In this document: in pieces, positions 6,219 through 10,694 of the stretch
How the letters are laid out: each line of letters starts with the position of its first letter
Numbering within the stretch: position 1 is the first letter of the stretch
NCBI GenBank assembly: GCA_003242645.1
Contig: QGVC01000095.1
Span: 1-10,694 of the forward strand
DNA length: 10,694 nucleotides
Source: Pseudomonadota bacterium
GTDB taxonomy: Bacteria > Pseudomonadota > Alphaproteobacteria > Rhizobiales > Hyphomicrobiaceae
Reading direction: 5' to 3'
Translations under genes and position numbers: made by a program
The notes under the pieces: generated by a model
Databases searched by the model: none
The model's input: only the letters and a program-made list of their open reading frames with translations
Told to the model about the DNA's origin: nothing

Positions 6219-6397
6219 AAATCTCTTTGCAGGATCGGCCGCGCCGGATCAGGAACACAACGAGAATTCGGCCCATCCCACATTCCGCCGGAGTCGAGGC
6301 AGCGCTGAACCTCGCGTTGGCGCATTTGCTGCCAGACCAGTAACGCAACCAAAAGCGCCGTCACGGCAATCACAACAGCCCAGCGGGCGCGTGTCAC
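6206..6397 (-). CDS. Small single-pass membrane protein with two-cysteine tail (uncharacterised)
   Basis: This 63-residue protein starts at a GTG whose last two bases are the first two of the TGA stop of the peptidase gene (GTGA overlap), which suggests translational coupling. An upstream open frame reaches 6490, but that part only shadows the peptidase. Residues 7-22 (AVVIAVTALLVALLVW) form one clear transmembrane helix after a short basic head. A Q/R-rich stretch follows, then CLDSGGMWDGPNSRC (33-47), in which two cysteines bracket a Gly/Trp/Asp loop. This 'C.xGG.W......C' pattern recurs in short proteobacterial hypothetical proteins, as far as I can recall. No function is known to me. The cysteine loop might form a disulfide if the tail faces the periplasm, but the basic N-terminus leaves room for either topology. 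It is the third gene of the carboxylase-peptidase group. Confidence 0.7.
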   Translation of the reverse strand: MTRARWAVVIAVTALLVALLVWQQMRQREVQRCLDSGGMWDGPNSRCVPDPARPILQRDLQRA

Positions 6398-7398
6398 GGA
6401 TAAAGATCCCTGTAAGCCGGCGGCCCAGCCCATGCCTCGCTCGGCACAGCGGCTTCGTACACGCCACGGGCGATGGCGCGGGCCAGGCAATCGGCCGCGG
6501 CTTGGCCGATTTCAGTGAGTTCGACCGTCCGATTGCTGAGAGGCTTGTCCTGCATTGAAACGGCGATCACTGTGTCGCCGTCCATTGGCGCGTGGGCCGG
6601 GCGGATAGCTCGGGCAAGTCCATCGTTGGCCATGATCGCAAGCCGCTTCGTTTCTGCCTTGGTCAGCTGAGCATCGGTCGCGACGAGGGCAACCGTTGTC
6701 GAGCGTAGAGAGGCCCCTTTTATCCTGAGTTTTTGGGCCTCCGCCGGCACGCGAGGCGGCAAGCCGTGCCCCCCAAACTCGCGGCCGATTTCGTGTGCGC
6801 CGGCCCAGAAGTGGGGCCCGTCGCCAATGGTCACCGAGCCAACGGCATTCACGACAGCGAGGGCGCCGACGATGAATCCGGAAGGCGTCACCACGCTCGC
6901 GGAGCCGAGGCCACCCTTGAAGTTGACGGTGCTTGCGCCGTATCCGCCGCCCACCGTGCCCAGCGGGAAATCGTCGGCCGTAGCTTTTTCCGCCGCTTGC
7001 CAGCCGAGCTCCCAGTACGGCGGCATACGCCCCCAGTTCTTATCTCCCCCGTTGAGAAGGTCGAATATGATCGCCTGTGATGCGATGGGGACGTTTGTGG
7101 TGCCAATACGCACGCCGCGTCCCTCCTGGCGCAGGAACGAGACGACGCCGCCCGCCGCATCCAAGCCGAAAAGCGAGCCGCCCGAAAGCACGACGGCATC
7201 CAGGCTTTGGATCGTCATTTCCGGCTCGAGCAGCGTCGTATCGCGGCTTCCCGGCGCGCCTCCCGGGGTTATGCCGGACGCCACATTCGGCTTGTCGAAG
7301 ATAACGGCTGTAACACCGCTCAGCACGCGCTCGTCATGCGCGTTCCCGACTCTCAAACCAGGAATGTCCGTGATCAAATTGCGGGGGCCGGGTACCAC
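6394..7398 (-). CDS. P1-family (S58/DmpA-like) peptidase, Ntn hydrolase fold
   Basis: This is a 334-residue aminopeptidase of the DmpA/BapA group, whose members cut N-terminal L- or D-amino acids, or beta-amino acids, from amides and peptides after self-cleavage into two chains. It begins with the characteristic NLITDIPGLRVGNAHDE (7-23). SGITPGGAPGSRDTTLL (41-57) is the conserved substrate-side loop, and LSGGSLFGLDAAGGV (71-85) the next block. The likely processing site is the STT motif at 233-235 within ASLRSTTVALVATDA (229-243); cleavage there would expose the nucleophile. MANDGLARAIRPAHAPMDGDT (256-276) completes the signature. The start is GTG, sharing its first G with the TAG stop of the carboxylase gene (TAGTG), with GAGGAG 11 nt or so upstream. 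Tight overlap on both sides makes a coupled operon very likely. The exact substrate, and the reason for linkage to a carboxylase, are unclear. Confidence 0.93.
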   Translation of the reverse strand: MVPGPRNLITDIPGLRVGNAHDERVLSGVTAVIFDKPNVASGITPGGAPGSRDTTLLEPEMTIQSLDAVVLSGGSLFGLDAAGGVVSFLRQEGRGVRIGTTNVPIASQAIIFDLLNGGDKNWGRMPPYWELGWQAAEKATADDFPLGTVGGGYGASTVNFKGGLGSASVVTPSGFIVGALAVVNAVGSVTIGDGPHFWAGAHEIGREFGGHGLPPRVPAEAQKLRIKGASLRSTTVALVATDAQLTKAETKRLAIMANDGLARAIRPAHAPMDGDTVIAVSMQDKPLSNRTVELTEIGQAAADCLARAIARGVYEAAVPSEAWAGPPAYRDLYP

Positions 7399-9371
7399 TA
7401 CTCTGCATTCTCCTCGACTAACGTCGCCAGCACCGTCCCTTCGGTCACCTGCTGACCTTCGCTTGCGGTCAGCTTGGCGATTTTCCCACGAATGGGGGCG
7501 ACGAGAACGTGCTCCATCTTCATCGCCTCGATAACCGCGATCCGCTGCCCTTTGTCGAGAAGCGTGCCTTCTTCCACGAAAACTTTCACCACCCGGCCGT
7601 TGATCGGTGCCCGAACATTCCCAGTGCCGTCGCTTTCGTCCGCAGCACCAACGTCGTAGACCGGCCAGGCAACCTCTGTTTGCCGTAGGTTATGGAGCAC
7701 GAACACGCGCTGCCCATCCTCGATGGCCTTGGCGTTGATCGCATTGCACTGGATTGGACCAGGCTCACCCGGCAGCAGGACGCTCGGGCTGTTTCCGTTC
7801 CACAAGACCTCGACAGACGTTTTTTGGCCCTCCACCATTACGTCGAGCGAATGGCGGCGTGGCTCGCCCAGCTGGAAAGCATCGAGAGCTGCCCAAGGTG
7901 AATAAGGCTCGTTCGAAATGCGCCTACGCTTGGCCTCCATCTCTTTCTGTTGCTGCCTGATGAGCGAGACGACGCCATAAGCGACGGCCGCGGCATCGGT
8001 GCCCTTTGACGTCAGTCGGCCAAGCTCCCGGCCGATGAAGCCGGTATCGATCTCCCCCGCACGAAATGCGGAATGCGAAAGCAATCCGTGCAGGAATGCA
8101 GCGTTCGTCTTCACGCCGGCCACAACCGTCTGCTCCAGGGCGCTCATCAATCGCTCGATAGCTCCGGCCCGATCTGGAGCGAACGCAATCAGTTTGGCGA
8201 TCATCGAGTCATAGAACGGCGACACGACAGAGCCTGTTTCCACTCCCGCATCGACCCGCAGCCCCTCCAATTCCGGCGTTTCGAATGCAACGATCCGCCC
8301 GATCGAAGGTAGGTAGTCACGCGCCGCATCCTCGGCGCACAGGCGAGCCTCAATGGCGTGTCCAGAATAGGCGATCTGATCCTGCTTCAATGGCAACGGC
8401 TCCCCGGCCGCAACGCGCAACTGCCATTCGACCAAATCGAGCCCGGTGATGGCTTCGGTCACCGGGTGCTCGACCTGCAGCCGCGTGTTCATCTCGATGA
8501 AGTACCAGGGGGCGTCTGGCCCAAGCTCGCCGCCCTCGACCAGAAACTCGGCTGTGCCAGCACCGCAGTAGCCGACCGCCTTGACCAGCTTGACGGCCGC
8601 TTCGGTCATCTTCGCCCTGAGTTGCTGCGACATGCCGGGGGCCGGCGCTTCCTCGATGACCTTCTGGTTACGCCGCTGGAGTGAGCAGTCGCGCTCGAAC
8701 AGGTGGACGGCGTTTCCGTGGCTGTCGCCAAACACCTGCACCTCGATATGCCGTGGTGAGGTGATCACCCTTTCGATCAATACACGGGGATCGCCGAATG
8801 CGGCTTGCGCCTCCCGTTGGGCACTGGCGAGCAGCGGTGCAAAGTCTTCCTCCCGCTCGACGAGCCGCATGCCGCGGCCGCCGCCCCCTGCCACCGCTTT
8901 GATCAACACCGGATAGCCGATCCCGCGCGCCGCCTCGGCGAGAATTTCGGGCCGCTGGTCCTCGCCCTGATAGCCTGGCACCACCGGCACGCCGGCTTTC
9001 ATGGCGACGGCTTTCGCCTCCGATTTGCCGCCGAGCAGGCGCATCGATTCCGCGCTCGGGCCGATGAATACTAGCCCTGCCGCAGCTACGGCTTCAGCAA
9101 AGTCTGGATTTTCGGCCAAGAAGCCGTAGCCAGGATGGATGGCATCGGCGCCCGTTTCCTTCGCGGCACCGATGATCTTGTCGAACACCAGGTAGCTTTC
9201 GCTCGCCGGCCCTGGGCCGATGGGCACGACGATATCAGCTGCGCGCGTGTATGGCAGGCCCATATCGGGCTCGGATGCCACCGCGACCGTCTCGATCCCG
9301 AGCCGGCGCGCTGTGCGGATGATCCGCAGCGCGATCTCGCCGCGATTGGCAATGAGAACCCGTTTCAGCAT
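7398..9371 (-). CDS. Biotin-dependent acyl-CoA carboxylase alpha subunit (biotin carboxylase + biotin carrier)
   Basis: This 657-residue protein is the ATP-dependent half of a methylcrotonyl-, propionyl- or acetyl-CoA carboxylase: it carboxylates its own biotin, and a separate carboxyltransferase subunit then uses it. The biotin carboxylase domain begins MLKRVLIANRGEIALRI. The ATP-grasp glycine loop is GGGGRGMR (162-169), ERDCSLQRRNQKVIEE lies at 226-241 and EMNTRLQVEHPVTE at 293-306. The biotin carboxylase C-terminal domain runs to about 450, a linker and carboxyltransferase-contact domain follow, and the biotinyl domain ends the chain with EAMKMEH, the lysine at about residue 618. Length and the EEAPAPG motif fit methylcrotonyl-CoA carboxylase alpha best, but the substrate is set by the absent beta subunit. 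The ATG at 9371 gives the family N-terminus; AGGA lies just upstream. The open frame extends to 9518 without support. The following peptidase gene overlaps by one base. Confidence 0.94.
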   Translation of the reverse strand: MLKRVLIANRGEIALRIIRTARRLGIETVAVASEPDMGLPYTRAADIVVPIGPGPASESYLVFDKIIGAAKETGADAIHPGYGFLAENPDFAEAVAAAGLVFIGPSAESMRLLGGKSEAKAVAMKAGVPVVPGYQGEDQRPEILAEAARGIGYPVLIKAVAGGGGRGMRLVEREEDFAPLLASAQREAQAAFGDPRVLIERVITSPRHIEVQVFGDSHGNAVHLFERDCSLQRRNQKVIEEAPAPGMSQQLRAKMTEAAVKLVKAVGYCGAGTAEFLVEGGELGPDAPWYFIEMNTRLQVEHPVTEAITGLDLVEWQLRVAAGEPLPLKQDQIAYSGHAIEARLCAEDAARDYLPSIGRIVAFETPELEGLRVDAGVETGSVVSPFYDSMIAKLIAFAPDRAGAIERLMSALEQTVVAGVKTNAAFLHGLLSHSAFRAGEIDTGFIGRELGRLTSKGTDAAAVAYGVVSLIRQQQKEMEAKRRRISNEPYSPWAALDAFQLGEPRRHSLDVMVEGQKTSVEVLWNGNSPSVLLPGEPGPIQCNAINAKAIEDGQRVFVLHNLRQTEVAWPVYDVGAADESDGTGNVRAPINGRVVKVFVEEGTLLDKGQRIAVIEAMKMEHVLVAPIRGKIAKLTASEGQQVTEGTVLATLVEENAE

Positions 9372-9414
9372 GTTCCTATCAGCCCCCGCCCCATAAAGGT
9401 CCTTGCTCGCCCAC

Positions 9415-9876
9415 CTATTTCGGTATGCAAAACCCGTAGTACTGGGCGATGATCGGCTCACCCAGCAAGCCGAGATGACGCGAGTGCACGGCAGGGTGAG
9501 CCTTCCGCTGCGGATCAAGGTCGTACACAGTGGTTATGTTGATGAAGCCCTCGTTGACCACCTCAAGGAAGTGGTTCGCATTCACCGCCACGACCACCTT
9601 GAGCTCGCCCTTTCCTCCCTTCTCCGTTCCCAGCTCGGCTCGTTGATTTTCGAGGTCGATGGCGCTGATGGTGAAAGCAAGCGGCTTCGCCGAAGACGCT
9701 TTGTAGTCGCCCCCGGCGTACGCGATGCTGGTTCCCGTTTCGAACGTGCAAGTGAGCGCCTCGGGTAGTCCCTCGCCGGCAATGGTTGGTCGGGTGACAA
9801 TGGCCAGTAGCGCCGCAATCGACAAAATCAGGCAAGTAGAAGCGTATGGGCGGGCAAAGGTGAACCAAGCTCTCAT
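9415..9876 (-). CDS. Small secreted protein, conserved but uncharacterised
   Basis: This 153-residue protein starts at the ATG at 9876. That choice puts a signal peptide at the N-terminus: MRAWFTFAR, a hydrophobic core about 14-27, and a likely cut after TIA near residue 33. It has no lipobox, so it should be soluble in the periplasm or outside. The mature part is short and mostly beta in pattern, with two cysteines only, Cys43 near the start (LTCTFETGTS) and Cys150 near the end (YYGFC). These could form a disulfide joining the two ends. The segment AVNANHFLEVVNEGFINITTVYD (97-119) and HSRHLGLLGEPIIAQYYGFC (131-150) have the dense, gap-free look of a conserved family. I believe related hypothetical proteins occur in other Hyphomicrobiales, but I know no function. 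The carboxylase start is 43 bp after its stop, so both may share a transcript. The ribosome binding site is weak. Confidence 0.78.
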   Translation of the reverse strand: MRAWFTFARPYASTCLILSIAALLAIVTRPTIAGEGLPEALTCTFETGTSIAYAGGDYKASSAKPLAFTISAIDLENQRAELGTEKGGKGELKVVVAVNANHFLEVVNEGFINITTVYDLDPQRKAHPAVHSRHLGLLGEPIIAQYYGFCIPK

Positions 9877-9893
9877 GGGCGGGCCTATTGATC

Positions 9894-9915
9894 GTTGAAG
9901 GGCGTCGCATTCAAC
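9894..9915. promoter_or_regulatory. Inverted repeat GTTGAA-N10-TTCAAC upstream of the secreted-protein gene
   Basis: Perfect 6-bp arms (9894-9899 and 9910-9915) lie 17 bp before the start codon of the secreted-protein gene. On the minus strand the outer arm forms part of a possible -10 (TTGAAT) preceded 17 bp upstream by TTGCAC, so a regulator bound here could block that promoter. The match could be chance. Confidence 0.3.
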
Positions 9916-9977
9916 CCGTCCGAGGCAGCTGGTGCAATAGGTTACAGTGAGGCAACACCCCGGTCGCACCGCTGCTG

Positions 9978-10011
9978 CCCGTCATCCCGGGGACGGGTAC
10001 AAACCTGTCCC
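9978..10011. repeat. Two overlapping, mutually exclusive hairpins upstream of uvrB
   Basis: The first is CCCGTC (9978-9983) with GACGGG (9992-9997). The second is GGGACGGGT (9990-9998) with ACCTGTCCC (10003-10011) around ACAA, a nine-base stem with one mismatch. They share 9990-9997, so only one can form at a time. They end about 40 bp before the uvrB start. The CGTCATCCCGGG core also resembles degenerate intergenic palindromes common in alphaproteobacterial genomes, so this may be a decayed repeat instead of a regulator. Confidence 0.45.
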
Positions 10012-10014
10012 GAC

Positions 10015-10043
10015 TTGAGCCGCCAAGATCAGAGGTCCATATT
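10015..10043 (+). promoter_or_regulatory. Weak candidate promoter of uvrB
   Basis: TTGAGC (10015-10020) and CATATT (10038-10043) are 17 bp apart, each matching consensus at four of six bases. Transcription would start near 10050. That would make the ATG at 10052 almost leaderless, or else favour the in-frame ATG at 10079. No GTTC-N7-GTTC box of the alphaproteobacterial LexA type is visible between 9877 and 10051. Confidence 0.25.
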
Positions 10044-10051
10044 GCGGGGTG

Positions 10052-10694
10052 ATGACACGCTCCCCGAAAAAAGAAGCCATGCCCCGGCCGCGCCCATCGC
10101 GCGGGCGAGCGGGCAAGCCTGTGCCGCCCCCACCGGAGACCCCAGCCGGCACGCCCGCCACAAGCGGCTTCGGCGAGGCGCCGCAGGCAGAATTTGAAGC
10201 GTCGGAATTCGCTCACGCGGGCACCGCGGTGATGAGCGCGGCCAAGCCCCGTGTTTTGCCTGCTCTCCGCTACTCCAGCGCCCGCTCCGAGAGCGGCGAG
10301 AGCATGACGGCCGTGCTGGGGGCCCTGCTCGCGCGCCCCGAGCAACGCACCAAGAAGGGCTGGGAGCTGCTCTCGCGCGAGCCGATGATGGCCAACCATC
10401 CGCTCGTGTCGGGGGCCATGCCGGTGTTCCGGCCGCACCGGCCGCCGAGGCCGGAGAAATCAGAAGGCGGCATCCCCTTCCGCCTTGTGTCGGACTTCGA
10501 GCCGAAGGGGGACCAGCCGCAGGCCATCGAGGAGCTGGTGGCCGGCATCAATCGGCACGAGCGGGACCAGGTGCTGCTCGGCGTCACCGGCTCGGGAAAA
10601 ACCTTCACTATGGCCAACGTCATCGCCCGGACCCAGCGCCCGGCACTGATCCTAGCGCCGAACAAGACGTTGGCGGCCCAGCTCTACGGGGAGT
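10052..10694 (+). CDS. uvrB: UvrB, excinuclease ABC subunit B, N-terminal part (cut by right window edge)
   Basis: This is the DNA-damage verification helicase of nucleotide excision repair. It is loaded by UvrA and then recruits UvrC. The 214 codons present end inside the first helicase domain. The family core begins [20 protein letters not shown] at about residue 143. Walker A is GVTGSGKT (177-184), and [18 protein letters not shown] closes the window; this is the classic UvrB motif Ia region. Canonical UvrB starts only a dozen residues before the core, so about 140 residues here are an N-terminal extension, rich in Pro, Arg, Ala and Glu at first and probably disordered. Related alphaproteobacteria also carry such extensions. 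The start could be ATG 10052, GTG 10049 immediately before it, or ATG 10079; none has a strong ribosome binding site. The frame is open throughout. Confidence 0.93.
   Translation, partial: MTRSPKKEAMPRPRPSRGRAGKPVPPPPETPAGTPATSGFGEAPQAEFEASEFAHAGTAVMSAAKPRVLPALRYSSARSESGESMTAVLGALLARPEQRTKKGWELLSREPMMANHPLVSGAMPVFRPHRPPRPEKSEGGIPFRLVSDFEPKGDQPQAIEELVAGINRHERDQVLLGVTGSGKTFTMANVIARTQRPALILAPNKTLAAQLYGE

Noticed and set aside
6139..6348. 69-codon minus-strand open frame (Cys/Arg-rich) at the convergent junction
   Set aside because: It overlaps both the flavoprotein gene and the micropeptide gene in another frame and lacks a ribosome binding site or domain features.
9372..9518. 49-codon upstream extension of the carboxylase frame
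   Set aside because: The extension is unlike any carboxylase N-terminus and overlaps the end of the secreted-protein gene. The ATG at 9371 begins exactly at the family start.
1..10694. Defence island, mobile element, CRISPR or phage content
   Set aside because: No direct-repeat arrays, transposase or integrase frames, tRNA attachment sites or defence-type domains were found. The gene content is core metabolism, regulation and repair.

Overview
The window reads as ordinary chromosomal DNA of a GC-rich alphaproteobacterium, most likely of the order Hyphomicrobiales. This rests on the 435-residue PurB beginning MIPRYSRPEM, a UvrB with a long N-terminal extension, and the general protein style. 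There are no rRNA or tRNA genes, insertion sequences, phage genes or CRISPR arrays. Gene order is compact, with short gaps and stop/start overlaps.

Left block (about 1-3361, all on the minus strand, read right to left): purB (adenylosuccinate lyase), a small RBBP9/YdeN-type serine hydrolase 11 bp behind it, a predicted exported SAM-methyltransferase-fold protein, and the N-terminal part of an APC-family amino acid permease that runs off the left edge. A 104-bp divergent gap then separates purB from a plus-strand DadA-like FAD-dependent D-amino-acid dehydrogenase (3466-4710).

Middle block (4730-6203, plus strand): a three-gene operon of an ArsR-type repressor, an AHSA1/SRPBCC-domain protein and a WrbA/flavodoxin-like oxidoreductase. 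In front of it lies the clearest regulatory structure in the window: two CATAAC-N6-GTTATG palindromes spaced 25 bp apart, one inside a recognisable promoter and one over its expected transcription start. This looks like a self-repressing redox or electrophile-responsive unit, although the inducer is unknown.

Right block (6206-9876, minus strand): a small secreted two-cysteine protein, a complete biotin-dependent acyl-CoA carboxylase alpha subunit (biotin carboxylase plus biotin carrier), a P1-family (S58) aminopeptidase overlapping it by one base, and a 63-residue single-pass membrane protein overlapping the peptidase stop. No carboxyltransferase subunit is visible. From about 10052 to the right edge, on the plus strand, lies the start of uvrB, which has about 140 residues before the conserved UvrB core. 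Paired alternative hairpins sit in its upstream region.

Several genes handle amino acids or peptides (permease, D-amino-acid dehydrogenase, P1 peptidase, and the carboxylase if it acts in branched-chain catabolism), but they are not one operon and the link is only thematic. I found no convincing new defence or mobile system. The items most worth a second look are the ArsR operator array, the exported methyltransferase-fold protein, and the carboxylase/peptidase/micropeptide overlaps.
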